Below, in pieces: positions 36,569 through 44,546 of a stretch of 64,000 nucleotides of DNA. Position 1 is the stretch's first letter; the number at the start of each line of letters is the position of its first letter. The DNA lies in NCBI GenBank assembly GCA_964649085.1, contig CAZYPN010000004.1, positions 124,001 through 188,000 of the forward strand, read 5' to 3'. The position numbers and the translations under genes are program-made. The DNA is from JADMJV01 sp964649085 (lineage in GTDB: Bacteria; Vulcanimicrobiota; Xenobia; Xenobiales; JADMJV01). Below the pieces are notes generated by a model. It worked only from the letters and a program-made list of their open reading frames with translations, made no database searches and was not told the origin of the DNA.

Positions 36569-37699
36569 CTAGATTTCCTGTAGAAAGGCTCGGAACGTAG
36601 TCCATAGCGAGAACGTTCGCATCTCCTTGACCTTCTCCAGGACTCCCGCGCTACCCACCTGTTTTTCCAGCGCCAGGCAGCGACGCAACCCTCGTCCGTA
36701 GATGGGGCAGTCGAGCGTTTCCATGTTGCGGGCAAAGGTTTCGTAGCCCAGATTCTTGACCACTCGCCACTCCACCCAGGCGGCGAAGCCTTCCATGAGG
36801 TCCTGGCTCTGGCGTGGGCAGTTCTCTTGCTGCCAGGCGTGGGCATGCTCGTGGGCCAGGATGGCCGAGGTGAACCAGAAGGGATAGCCCTTCACGACCC
36901 ACATGATCCGCTCTCGTGGGGCCCAGAGCCCCACGGTAGAAAGGCTCAGGGTGTAGGCATCGGTGTGTAACTTGGGAATGTCTGCAGCCGTTTCGGCCAA
37001 TTGCAGCTTATAGGGCTGTTGCACCTCCAGTCCCAGTTCTTCGCGGCAGAACCAGTGCACTTCATCGAGCAGATCCTGGGCTACCGGCAAACTGAACACC
37101 CGATGCTCCAGGCAGCGTTGACAGCGTGTATCGGGGCCGGGCTCCTTCAATTCCTGGCAAAATCGACAGCGACCGCAGGCCACCCAGAAGCAGGGCAGGC
37201 AGAAATAGCGGCCTTCATACACCAGCCAACGGCTGGCGAACGGGCTATGGCAGCCGGCACAAACCCGGGCCGGCCCCCCACAGCAGGCACAGGCGGCCCC
37301 CCCCTGAATGGCGCTGCCGCAGTCCAGACACAGGGGGTAGCTGTCGGCGCAGCTGCGACAGTAGACTTTCTGAAGATAGGTGGTGCAATCGCCGTGGATC
37401 AGCGTGGAGCATCCGTCGCACTGAGGGAAATGCTCGGCGCAGTGAATGCAAATCGGCCGATCTTTGGAGCTGGCCTGTTCCACCGCAGGCTGGTTGCACC
37501 AGATACAGGTAGGGAATCTGGCCGAGCAGGCCTTGCAGTAGCAGTGTTCTTCATCCCACAGGAAGGCCTGATGCTCTTCCAGGAACCGCTGGCAGGCACA
37601 GCACTCGACCCAACCTTGCAAGCAATCGGCGCAGCCTCGTTTGCCCCCGGTCGTCGGCCACACTTCCGCCCGGTCTTGCAGGCAGAACGCGCATCTCAC
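36569..37699 (-). CDS. DA1-like protein: multiple LIM-type zinc knuckles with C-terminal HExxH peptidase
   Basis: GTG 37699 starts a 376-residue protein. Residues 1-200 contain about twelve CxxC pairs with scattered His, arranged like tandem LIM/treble-clef modules (CAFC, CADC, CACQ, CKAC, CIWC, CIHC, CDGC, CRSC, CLDC, CAGC, CLPC, CGRC, CQRC). The C-terminal part has a zincin site HEHAH (His283-Glu284-His287) and Glu303 in LMEGFAAWVE, followed by GYETFARNMETLDCPIYGRGLRRCLALE, the layout of the DA1-like peptidase domain of plant DA1/DAR proteins, which are LIM-containing ubiquitin-activated peptidases. Bacterial relatives are poorly characterised. No signal peptide, so probably cytoplasmic. 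Confidence 0.75.
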   Translation of the reverse strand: MRCAFCLQDRAEVWPTTGGKRGCADCLQGWVECCACQRFLEEHQAFLWDEEHCYCKACSARFPTCIWCNQPAVEQASSKDRPICIHCAEHFPQCDGCSTLIHGDCTTYLQKVYCRSCADSYPLCLDCGSAIQGGAACACCGGPARVCAGCHSPFASRWLVYEGRYFCLPCFWVACGRCRFCQELKEPGPDTRCQRCLEHRVFSLPVAQDLLDEVHWFCREELGLEVQQPYKLQLAETAADIPKLHTDAYTLSLSTVGLWAPRERIMWVVKGYPFWFTSAILAHEHAHAWQQENCPRQSQDLMEGFAAWVEWRVVKNLGYETFARNMETLDCPIYGRGLRRCLALEKQVGSAGVLEKVKEMRTFSLWTTFRAFLQEI

Positions 37700-37791
37700 A
37701 GGATAAAGCTTTCCACGCGCGGGCGGAAGTGTCCCTGCTGGAGGTGATGTAGATCAGGGCAGGGGTTGGCCTTGTCGAGCACAATCGCTCT

Positions 37792-38250
37792 ATGAGTGTA
37801 AAAGCCATCCATAATTTCGAACACGCCGTGCATGCGGCCAATGAGTGGATCAAGGAACTGGCCAACGAACCGGAAGTCGGCTCCGAGTCTCAGGCCTACG
37901 CAATCCTGCGCATCGTGCTGCAGGCTCTGCGCGACCGGATGCGCGTAGAGGAGGTTGCTCAGCTTTCGGCCCAGTTGCCGATGTTAATCCGCGGCTTCTT
38001 TTTCGAGGGCTGGAAGCCTCAGTATGAACAAAGCCCCCCGGAAAGCAGTGAGGAGTTTCTCGAGGATATCGGGCTGCGTCTCTTGCGGGTGTCTGAGATC
38101 GAAGCAGAGGACGCGGTGTACCTGGTATATGCGCTGATGCATCAGCATTTTTCCGCAGGCGAATTGGTGCACGTCGAGCGCGTGATGCCCGCTGAACTGG
38201 TGCTCAAGTGGCGACCCGGGCTGCCCCAAAAGGGCCTGCGCCTGGTTTGA
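37792..38250 (+). CDS. DUF2267 family protein
   Basis: The 152-residue product matches DUF2267 by its helical pattern and motifs: HAVHAANEWIKELANE, QAYAILRIVLQALRDRM, QLSAQLPMLIRGFFFEGWKP. Family members are small soluble proteins often near stress genes; the biochemical role is unknown. It stops one base before the end of the convergent OB-fold gene. Confidence 0.88.
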   Translation: MSVKAIHNFEHAVHAANEWIKELANEPEVGSESQAYAILRIVLQALRDRMRVEEVAQLSAQLPMLIRGFFFEGWKPQYEQSPPESSEEFLEDIGLRLLRVSEIEAEDAVYLVYALMHQHFSAGELVHVERVMPAELVLKWRPGLPQKGLRLV

Positions 38251-38616
38251 TCAGGGACCCTGAATCTGACTGGGGTTGACCAGTTGAATCATGACGCGTC
38301 CTTTGTATTTTCGCAGGACGCCCCGCACTTTGACCCGCTTGCCCTGGTAGCGGCTGAGCCCGGGAAACTTCCCGGTATCCTTGGGAAAGACCATGGCCCG
38401 AAACGGTTGGTTCTTGGGATCGGCTCCAAAGTTCAGGTAGTGGAAGCCGGCCACGTTGGTGCGTACCGACATGACCCTTCCCTGGACCACCACGCGCTTG
38501 CCGACGTTCGCCGGGGCTTGTTCCGGCGTGATTAGAGGGGCCCCGGAAGGTTCTGCAGCCAGACCAGAGTTCAGGCCGCCAGACAGTAACCACATGCCAA
38601 CCAGAAGGTTTCTCAT
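38251..38616 (-). CDS. Exported OB-fold protein
   Basis: A 121-residue protein with a signal peptide (MRNLLVGMWLLSGGLNSGLAAEP) and a small OB-fold barrel: ANVGKRVVVQGRVMSVRTNVAGFHYLNFG, FRAMVFPKDTGKF, GKRVKVRGVLRKYKGRVMIQLVNPSQI, the pattern of periplasmic nucleic-acid-binding-like OB proteins. Role unknown. It lies downstream of the terminator at 38658-38690 so is probably transcribed separately from the Cys-rich genes. Confidence 0.75.
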   Translation of the reverse strand: MRNLLVGMWLLSGGLNSGLAAEPSGAPLITPEQAPANVGKRVVVQGRVMSVRTNVAGFHYLNFGADPKNQPFRAMVFPKDTGKFPGLSRYQGKRVKVRGVLRKYKGRVMIQLVNPSQIQGP

Positions 38617-38657
38617 GCTCAGGCCTGTTCGGCAGTGCTCAAAGACTCCCTGGCGAG

Positions 38658-38690
38658 AAAAGGGACCCCGGTCACCAGACCGGGGTCCCT
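38658..38690 (-). terminator. Rho-independent terminator after the sigma factor/Cys-rich operon
   Basis: A 13-base perfect stem (GGGACCCCGGTC core at 38661-38673 and 38678-38690) with an ACCA/TGGT loop is followed on the minus strand by TTTT at 38661-38658. It lies 23 bases after the stop of the 48-residue gene, as expected for a transcription end of that minus-strand operon. Confidence 0.85.
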
Positions 38691-38712
38691 GCTTACTTTC
38701 GCAACCGAGCCG

Positions 38713-38859
38713 TTATTTGTTAGCCGGGCAGCACTGAGACGGCGGGTTGCAGCACTCGGCATCGGGCTGGCAGCAGCTCGAATCCGACGAGGGCTGGGCC
38801 AGAGCCATGCCTCCGGCAGCGATCAGCGACAACAACATCACCTGAAATGACTTTTTCAT
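38713..38859 (-). CDS. 48-residue exported Cys-rich mini-protein
   Basis: ATG 38859 has a GGAGGT six bases upstream on the minus strand and opens a 48-codon frame ending TAA at 38713, followed by a good terminator. The product has a Sec signal (KKSFQVMLLSLIAAGGMALAQ) and then SSCCQPDAECCNPPSQCC, six Cys in three adjacent pairs, so the mature peptide is only about 26 residues. Two such pairs could bind soft metals or form disulfides. No homologue known to me. It is downstream of the Cys-rich lipoprotein-like gene and sigma factor on the same strand. Confidence 0.8.
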   Translation of the reverse strand: MKKSFQVMLLSLIAAGGMALAQPSSDSSCCQPDAECCNPPSQCCPANK

Positions 38860-38880
38860 AGAGACCTCCAAAAAATTGAA

Positions 38881-39195
38881 TTAGCAATGAGCCGGAAGAA
38901 CGGTCGCCGATGGAGGGCCTCGGATCACTGTGCGTCGGGCTACCCCGGTTCCGTAGTTTGCGACCGTCGGCAGGCCGGGTGGCAAACTCGCCTGGCAGGT
39001 GTGCGCGGGCAGCGGGGTGGGGCCGGGTAGCAGGGCCGTGAAATCGAGTGGCAGCAGGGGTTCGGCTGCTGGTGTGGCGGGCTCGCAGGCGCACAGGGCA
39101 GGCCCGCAACAGCTTTCAGCCGCGCACCGCTCCACCTGACAGGGGGGGCGGCAGCTGAGGGCCACCAGCAACAGTATCCAGTACCACGAGTTCAC
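38881..39195 (-). CDS. Cys-rich exported protein, possible lipoprotein
   Basis: GTG 39195 starts a 104-residue protein with a hydrophobic N terminus (SWYWILLLVALSC), a possible lipobox VALSC, then eight further Cys within about 25 residues (CRPPCQVERCAAESCCGPALCAC) and a Pro/Leu-rich tail. The pattern resembles the mini-protein downstream, suggesting paired metal-binding or disulfide peptides. It sits 26 bases after the sigma factor stop, same strand. No family recognised. Confidence 0.6.
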   Translation of the reverse strand: MNSWYWILLLVALSCRPPCQVERCAAESCCGPALCACEPATPAAEPLLPLDFTALLPGPTPLPAHTCQASLPPGLPTVANYGTGVARRTVIRGPPSATVLPAHC

Positions 39196-39221
39196 GTGGG
39201 CTTTAACCGCCCACCCTCGGC

Positions 39222-39764
39222 TCAGGTTCCCGAACTCTGCAGGCGTTCGGCCAGCCAGCGACTGGCGTGATACATGCGAGATTTGACCGTGCCCACAGGC
39301 AGATTCAAAATGGCCGCCACCTCCGGATAGGGCAACTGTTGATAGAAGGCCAGCACAAAGACTTCTCGCTGCCGTTCCGGCATGGCCTCGACGGCCTGGG
39401 CCACGAGTCGGGACAGGCGCGCCTTTTCGGCGGCTTCTTCGACACCGGGTCCGGAGTCGGCGATTTCGACCTCCAGATCGGTGACGGGTCGTCGCTGCTG
39501 TCGGCGCAGCTGATCGCGACAGAGGTTGAGACAGATTTGGTAAAGCCAGGGGCGAAATCGGGCTCCTGGTCGATAGCGGGCCCGCTGTTGAAAAAGTTTG
39601 AGAAAGGTGTCCTGGAAGGCATCTTCGGCGGCTTCTCGTCGGCCCAGCAAACGCATCGCCAGGCCGAAAAGGCTGCGCTCGTAGCGGCGGGCCAGCAGCC
39701 CGAGCAGCGACAACTCGCCGGCCTGTACGCGGGCCATAAGAACCTCGTCAGAGAGGTCATCCAT
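39222..39764 (-). CDS. ECF-type RNA polymerase sigma factor
   Basis: A 180-residue protein with region 2 (DLVARRYERSLFGLAMRLLGRREAAEDAFQDTFLKLFQQ-like segment at 20-60) and region 4 (MPERQREVFVLAFYQQLPYPEVAAILNLPVGTVKSRMYHASRWL, the helix-turn-helix) and no regions 1 or 3, so it is an ECF sigma factor. It is divergent from a zinc-finger protein that is probably its anti-sigma factor and is followed by two Cys-rich exported protein genes, its likely first regulon members. A candidate self-type promoter lies in the spacer at 39772-39798. Confidence 0.93.
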   Translation of the reverse strand: MDDLSDEVLMARVQAGELSLLGLLARRYERSLFGLAMRLLGRREAAEDAFQDTFLKLFQQRARYRPGARFRPWLYQICLNLCRDQLRRQQRRPVTDLEVEIADSGPGVEEAAEKARLSRLVAQAVEAMPERQREVFVLAFYQQLPYPEVAAILNLPVGTVKSRMYHASRWLAERLQSSGT

Positions 39765-39771
39765 AAGCGCT

Positions 39772-39798
39772 GAACCTTTTCCCTTGTTGGGGCGTATC
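39772..39798 (+). promoter_or_regulatory. Candidate ECF-sigma promoter for the zinc-finger gene
   Basis: GAACCT (39772-39777) and CGTATC (39793-39798), spaced 15 bases, resemble the GGAACY / CGTATx boxes of group ECF promoters. It supports the start at 39851 rather than 39806, giving a short leader of about 45 bases. Spacing is one base shorter than the most common. Confidence 0.3.
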
Positions 39799-39850
39799 TC
39801 CCTGGATGAATGTTACCGGGAGTGCCAGGGCGGCTGCCGAAGGTTCGAGC

Positions 39851-40456
39851 ATGACCTGCGAGCAGTGTCAGCAAGAGATGCCCGAGGGCTTGTTGGGCTC
39901 TGGGGAAGAGGGCCCGTGGCGGCAGCACCTGAAGTCCTGTCCCGATTGTGAACAGCAGTGGCAACAGTTGCGCCAGGCCTTCGCGCTAGCCGCCCACTGG
40001 AAAGTGGAGTGCCCCGCCGACAATCGGATCGATCGGGCACTGGCCCGGGTTGAGGCGGCCTCGGCTCCCTGGTGGCAAGGCTGGTTTCGTTCCATCGATC
40101 TTGGGCTGCAACGCTTTGGCCAGCATCGCTTGACGCTGGGCAGCGGGGCGCTTACGGCGCTGCTGGCCCTGGGGCTGATGGTCAAGGTATTAAGCCCCAA
40201 TTACCTGCGGGGGCGCTCCACAGGTGCCGAGTTCGCCTGCCAGCGCCATCTTCGCCTGCTTGAGCAGGCCCTCGCAGCCTATGCCCAGGACCACCAGGGG
40301 CTCTACCCGCCGAGTCTGATGGAACTGAAGCCCCGCTATCTCAAAGTCGTGCCCCACTGTCCTGAGTCGCAGGCCGACGAGTTCGCGGCCTATCGGGTGC
40401 AGATCGACCATCGCCGCTATCGGTTGCAATGCCCCCGTCATCCTCACGAACCGTAG
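39851..40456 (+). CDS. Putative zinc-finger anti-sigma factor
   Basis: ATG 39851 follows GAAGG eight bases upstream; the frame is open to 39806, but the candidate promoter argues against that start. The 201-residue protein opens with a zf-HC2-like site (MTCEQCQQ ... WRQHLKSCPDCEQQW), has one membrane helix near residues 100-118 (LGSGALTALLALGLMVKVL), and a C-terminal exported part LLEQALAAYAQDHQGLYPPSLMELKPRYLK that resembles the end of type II pseudopilin or related protein domains. It probably holds the divergent ECF sigma factor. The link is inferred from position and the zinc finger. Confidence 0.75.
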   Translation: MTCEQCQQEMPEGLLGSGEEGPWRQHLKSCPDCEQQWQQLRQAFALAAHWKVECPADNRIDRALARVEAASAPWWQGWFRSIDLGLQRFGQHRLTLGSGALTALLALGLMVKVLSPNYLRGRSTGAEFACQRHLRLLEQALAAYAQDHQGLYPPSLMELKPRYLKVVPHCPESQADEFAAYRVQIDHRRYRLQCPRHPHEP

Positions 40457-41061
40457 ATGTGGTTTCCAAAACATGGTTTCGGGGCTCCTTTTGGCGCTGG
40501 CCGACCCCCTGGGTGTGGCTGTTGTGCACCCTGGCCCTGGCCATCTTTGCGATGTCGATGCTCACCTGGCGCGAGGGACAGCGATTTCAGTCACGATCGC
40601 TTTCTGCGGCAGAGAGGGTCGTGGTGGAATCGGCGCTCGACCTGTGGCAGCAGTGGGGCGAGGAGTCGACCTCGTTACGAAGGATGCGGCAGCTGATTCA
40701 GAGGGACAGGATCCGTGCAATGGCGCTGGACGTCAATGCTCGCGCCGAGGAACGTAGCGCCTTTGGATACTGCGACGAGCACGGGCGCATCTTGTTGAAC
40801 CCCGAGCTCTGCTTTCTTTATTGGCGCAGCCTGGGCAGGCTCGATGAAGCCGATCGGGTAGCTACGCTGGCCACCTTGCTTCACGAGGGACACCACCTCC
40901 AGGCCGGTTCTGATGAAGCCATGGCCTATGAATACGAAGCCAGGTGCCTGAAGCAGCTGATCAGCTGGTCGAAGCGACGGTCGGTTCCCCAACTGGTTCA
41001 AGAGCTACAACTGTGGGAAAGCCAGATCGGCAAACGTCATCGGCTTCAATCACCGAGATGA
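40429..41061 (+). CDS. Membrane-anchored protein with HExxH site
   Basis: The start is uncertain: ATG 40429 overlaps the previous gene, GTG 40459 follows its stop. With the first, 210 residues. A single membrane helix near 28-45 (TPWVWLLCTLALAIFAMSML), then a soluble domain with HEGHH (His152-Glu153-His156) and DEAMAYEYEARCL shortly after, a zincin-like pattern in which a downstream Glu could be the third ligand. Peptidase activity is not shown. It ends 16 bases before the convergent receiver gene's stop region. Confidence 0.6.
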   Translation: MPPSSSRTVDVVSKTWFRGSFWRWPTPWVWLLCTLALAIFAMSMLTWREGQRFQSRSLSAAERVVVESALDLWQQWGEESTSLRRMRQLIQRDRIRAMALDVNARAEERSAFGYCDEHGRILLNPELCFLYWRSLGRLDEADRVATLATLLHEGHHLQAGSDEAMAYEYEARCLKQLISWSKRRSVPQLVQELQLWESQIGKRHRLQSPR

Positions 41062-42359
41062 CCGAGCGGAATGTGGAGGCGACCCGTTTCCTTTTCGAAG
41101 ACCAGCTCATCCGAGACGGTCAGCTCGCCGGGCAAGGGGCTAAAGGCAACCCAGGCAAAAGTCCCGCTGCGCCCGAGCGGCGAAGATGCCAGTCCCGTGC
41201 TCAGCACGATTCGCTCGCTCTGGCCCCAGGCCAGCGACCCCAGCCCCAACTGCAGCAGCAGTCCTTCCAGTCGATCGCGGTCGGCTTCGACGGCCGGCAT
41301 CGGGCTGTGCAGGTTCAGTTCCCAGCGCAGACCCTTGCGACTGCCAGCTTGCAGGCGGCTCACCACTCCGCGTGCCAGTTCGTTCAAACAAAAGCGGCTG
41401 GACGAGCCGGGCGGAAAGGTCGGGGCGAGGCCTTGCACGACTCGTTCGAGCTGGTCGCCAGCCTGGGGATGCTGGCGCAACCACTGCAGCAAGGCTGCCA
41501 GTAGGGGGTCAGCCACCCGGTCCTGAAGGGTAACCACCTCGATGGCATCAGGCTCGAGTTGGAGCGGGGTTCGCTGGAGCCTTACCGGAAAGGAGTTGCC
41601 ATCGCTGTTGAGGGCCAGCCCCAGGGCGGTGTCTCCTGGGGTTTCGGGCAGGCCCGCCAGAAAACCGTCGAGCAGTCGGCCCGCCGCAGCCTCGGGATGC
41701 AACCCCAGCATCTGTTGGGCCCGATGGTTGAGACCGCGAATGCGCAGATCTTGATCGGTGGTGACAATGCCCACCGGGGCCGCGTCGAGGATGGCCCGCA
41801 GGCGGCGATTGAGCCGTTCCATTTCTTCCCGCGAATGCTCCAGTTCCTCTTGCAACGTGCCCAGTTGGGCCACCGCCGACTCGGTCAGGTGTCGACGCAG
41901 CGTCATCGAGGCGGCCGCCTGACGGATTTCCATCACGTCGAAGGGTTTGCTCAGCAACATCAGGTTGTCGGCACTCCGCACCCGCCGCTGCAAGTCGTCC
42001 CAGGAATAGTCGGAATAAGCCGTGCAAATGACCACTTGCAAAAGCGGATCGCGCTGCCACATGCGTTCCACCGTCTCCAGCCCGTCCCAACCGGGGGGCA
42101 TGCGCATATCGACGAAGGCCATGGCGTAGGGCTGGCGGCGCTCCTGGGCCTGAATGAGCATGTCCAGAGCCTGCCTGCCGCTGTTGGCAAAATCCAGCTG
42201 GTAGAGGAGATCGGCTTCCTCATCCGGACCCAGTTCAAGTATTTCCAGTTCCAGGGGGTCGAGGTCGGCCAGTCCGCTGCTGCCCGCAGACCCGAGAATC
42301 TTTTGAAAATCCTCGTGAATAGATGGCTGGTCGTCGACTACCAGGAGGCGGCGGTTCAC
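41046..42359 (-). CDS. Response regulator with PAS and degenerate histidine kinase-like domain
   Basis: GTG 42359 gives a 437-residue protein that starts directly with the receiver (NRRLLVVDDQP); the frame upstream has no receptor features and I treat it as shadow. The receiver has Asp in AFVDMRMP and Lys in LSKPF, with an unusual acidic insertion of about 30 residues after the first helix. A coiled coil leads to a PAS domain (RAILDAAPVGIVTTDQDLRIRGLNHRA) and then a region that matches histidine kinase DHp/ATPase in general shape but lacks a phospho-acceptor His and the N-box Asn (LLLQLGLGSLAWGQ). It ends early, without G2. It is divergent from the sensor kinase at 42438 and probably its partner. 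Confidence 0.82.
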   Translation of the reverse strand: MNRRLLVVDDQPSIHEDFQKILGSAGSSGLADLDPLELEILELGPDEEADLLYQLDFANSGRQALDMLIQAQERRQPYAMAFVDMRMPPGWDGLETVERMWQRDPLLQVVICTAYSDYSWDDLQRRVRSADNLMLLSKPFDVMEIRQAAASMTLRRHLTESAVAQLGTLQEELEHSREEMERLNRRLRAILDAAPVGIVTTDQDLRIRGLNHRAQQMLGLHPEAAAGRLLDGFLAGLPETPGDTALGLALNSDGNSFPVRLQRTPLQLEPDAIEVVTLQDRVADPLLAALLQWLRQHPQAGDQLERVVQGLAPTFPPGSSSRFCLNELARGVVSRLQAGSRKGLRWELNLHSPMPAVEADRDRLEGLLLQLGLGSLAWGQSERIVLSTGLASSPLGRSGTFAWVAFSPLPGELTVSDELVFEKETGRLHIPLGHLGD

Positions 42360-42374
42360 TCCTGAGCCTTCCAG

Positions 42375-42399
42375 AGAGGGCAGGTCAGACCTGCCCTCT
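42375..42399. promoter_or_regulatory. 11-base perfect inverted repeat in the divergent spacer
   Basis: AGAGGGCAGGT (42375-42385) and ACCTGCCCTCT (42389-42399) with a CAG loop lie in the 78-base spacer between two divergent genes. It is placed like an operator for both. As RNA it would form a stable hairpin, but no T-tract follows in either direction, so I do not call it a terminator. Confidence 0.4.
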
Positions 42400-42437
42400 G
42401 GGGAGGCCCACTTGTCTTCGAACCAGAATAGTCTGGC

Positions 42438-44546
42438 GTGAATCAGGCGCCACCGTGGAAGCTTCGCCACCGGATTCTGCTCCTGGTGGGAGCGATTGTC
42501 ACGGGTACCCTGGCGGCCAGCCTCTTTCTGGTCGAACGCCAGGTGCGCGAGTATGTCGAGGTTCGCACCGTATCCCAGCTCCGTCGCCACATGGAGAGCT
42601 TCCAACGCCGCGATCTGGAGCGAGGTATGGCCCTGCAGCTCATGGCCAGCTCGCTGGCCGCTTCCCCGGCTTGGGACCCCTTGTTGAGCCGCCACGACTG
42701 GCCTAAGCTGGCGCAGGGTTTACGCGAGTCGGTGCAGAGCTATCAGATCGCCTGGGTGCTCGACGCCCAGGGACGACCTTTGTTGCGCTCTGACCTGGTG
42801 GCTCCGGCTTCGGGTGACGGCGAACTGGCAGCGCTTCCCTTTGTGAGAGGCAGTTTGAAGGGCGAGTCGGGCCAGGGTTATGGCTGGTTCACGGGCGGCT
42901 TATGGCGCCTGGCTTCGGTACCGCTGCAGACCTCCGACTTCCAGGGAAGCCTGACGGTGGGCTATCGAATCGACCATACCCTGGTGGAGCTGGCGGCTCG
43001 CGAGGCCGACTGCGACGTGGCTTTGTTTCGAGACGGCAAGCTGTTGGGCCTGAACGAGCGCTGCCGACTGCCGGGGCCCCAGTTGGCCAGCACCCTGGCC
43101 ACTACGCTAAAGCCCGGTGGGGCGCTGGAGTTTGCCACCCGCGACGCTGCCCACCAGTACCGTGGACTGGCCTTTCCGTTGGGGGGCACGGACCGGTTTC
43201 CGGCCTGGTTGGTGCTGGTTCAGGACAATGCCGATGCTATTGAACTGGTGTCACAGGCGCGGCGCTCGCTGGGCATCCTGGGTGTTTTGTCCTTGCTGGG
43301 TGCCGTGCTGATCAGCATTCCCGTTGTGGGCCGGGTGGCCCAACCCGCCGAAGTGATGGAAACGGTCTTTCAGACCGTGGGTGACGGTCTCGTCCATTTC
43401 GACCGCCAGGGCCGGCTTCTCAAGGTGAATTCTGCGGCTCGCGACCTGCTTCAGATCGAAGAGGGTGGCAGCTACAATTTCTTTGAGCGGGTTCGCCTCG
43501 CCAATGCCGAGCGTCAGGCCTTTTCTCGCCAGGCCCTGGAGGCAACGCTGAAGGACGGTAGTTTTCGTTGCGAGGATGGCTGGTTGGAATCGGGTGCCCA
43601 GGGGTTTCCTGCCTCCTACGTAGTGGCTCCGGTCAGGCAGGAAGGACAGTGGACCGGCTCGGTATTGTCGTTTCGCGACAATCGCCAGACCAGGGAAATG
43701 CAGCGGCAATTGCTGGACCTCTCGCATCAGGCCGGCATGGCGGAGGTGGCTACCGGAACCCTGCACAATGTGGGCAATGCCCTCAATAGCGTCAACGTAT
43801 CGGCGGGCGTGATCGGCGAAAAGTTGCGGCATTCTCGGATCGACTCGCTGAGAAAGGCAGCCACGCTGCTCGACCGTTCCGGCCCGGAGCTGGTCGAGTT
43901 CCTGACCCAGGATCCGAAAGGGCAGAAGGTTCCCGGGTTGCTGGTCAAGCTGGCACGTGGCGCCGAGGAACAACAGGCCGAAGTGCTACGGGAGCTGGAG
44001 AACCTCACGGGCTGTGTCGAGCACGTGAAGCAGGTGATCAAATCGCAGCAGGGCTTTACCAGAACCACCGGTTTGCTCGAGTGGCTTGCCCTCGATCGAA
44101 TCCTGGAGGAGGCCCTGTCGATCAGCCTGGCGGCTCATCCCTTGAGTGGTCTGGAGGTCGTTCGCGATTGGCAGGGGACGCTGGAGACCCAATCGGAGAA
44201 GCACAAACTGTTGCAGATTCTCGTCAATCTCTGCGGCAACGCACTGCAGTCGCTACAGGCCAGCTCTCAATCGGTAAAGCGACTGGGACTGAGAATTCGA
44301 GGTGAGGCAGGAGAAGGGTTTCGTATCGAGGTGGAGGACAATGGCCTGGGCATCGCCGAGGAGCATCTGGACAAGCTCTTTACTCACGGGTTTACCACCA
44401 AGACCGATGGTCACGGTTTTGGGCTTCACAACAGTAGCCTGGCGGCGCGCAATCTGGGAGGCAAGCTCGAGGCCACCAGCCCCGGGCCAGGTTTGGGAGC
44501 GTGTTTCACCCTGACCCTTCCCCCAGGTCCAGCAGCGGGCTCCTAG
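42438..44546 (+). CDS. Membrane sensor histidine kinase
   Basis: GTG 42438 starts a 702-residue kinase. A membrane helix at about 12-30 (ILLLVGAIVTGTLAASLFLV), a large extracytoplasmic sensing domain (35-275), a second helix at 275-298 (GILGVLSLLGAVLISIPVV), a PAS-like region (310-410), then the kinase core: His443 in ATGTLHNVGNALNSV (the HNVGN type of acceptor), N-box LNCG-like LVNLCGNALQSL, G1 VEDNGLGI, FTHGFTTK and G2 HGFGLHNSSLAARNLGG. It is divergent from the receiver gene. The end overlaps the next convergent gene by four bases. Confidence 0.93.
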   Translation: MNQAPPWKLRHRILLLVGAIVTGTLAASLFLVERQVREYVEVRTVSQLRRHMESFQRRDLERGMALQLMASSLAASPAWDPLLSRHDWPKLAQGLRESVQSYQIAWVLDAQGRPLLRSDLVAPASGDGELAALPFVRGSLKGESGQGYGWFTGGLWRLASVPLQTSDFQGSLTVGYRIDHTLVELAAREADCDVALFRDGKLLGLNERCRLPGPQLASTLATTLKPGGALEFATRDAAHQYRGLAFPLGGTDRFPAWLVLVQDNADAIELVSQARRSLGILGVLSLLGAVLISIPVVGRVAQPAEVMETVFQTVGDGLVHFDRQGRLLKVNSAARDLLQIEEGGSYNFFERVRLANAERQAFSRQALEATLKDGSFRCEDGWLESGAQGFPASYVVAPVRQEGQWTGSVLSFRDNRQTREMQRQLLDLSHQAGMAEVATGTLHNVGNALNSVNVSAGVIGEKLRHSRIDSLRKAATLLDRSGPELVEFLTQDPKGQKVPGLLVKLARGAEEQQAEVLRELENLTGCVEHVKQVIKSQQGFTRTTGLLEWLALDRILEEALSISLAAHPLSGLEVVRDWQGTLETQSEKHKLLQILVNLCGNALQSLQASSQSVKRLGLRIRGEAGEGFRIEVEDNGLGIAEEHLDKLFTHGFTTKTDGHGFGLHNSSLAARNLGGKLEATSPGPGLGACFTLTLPPGPAAGS

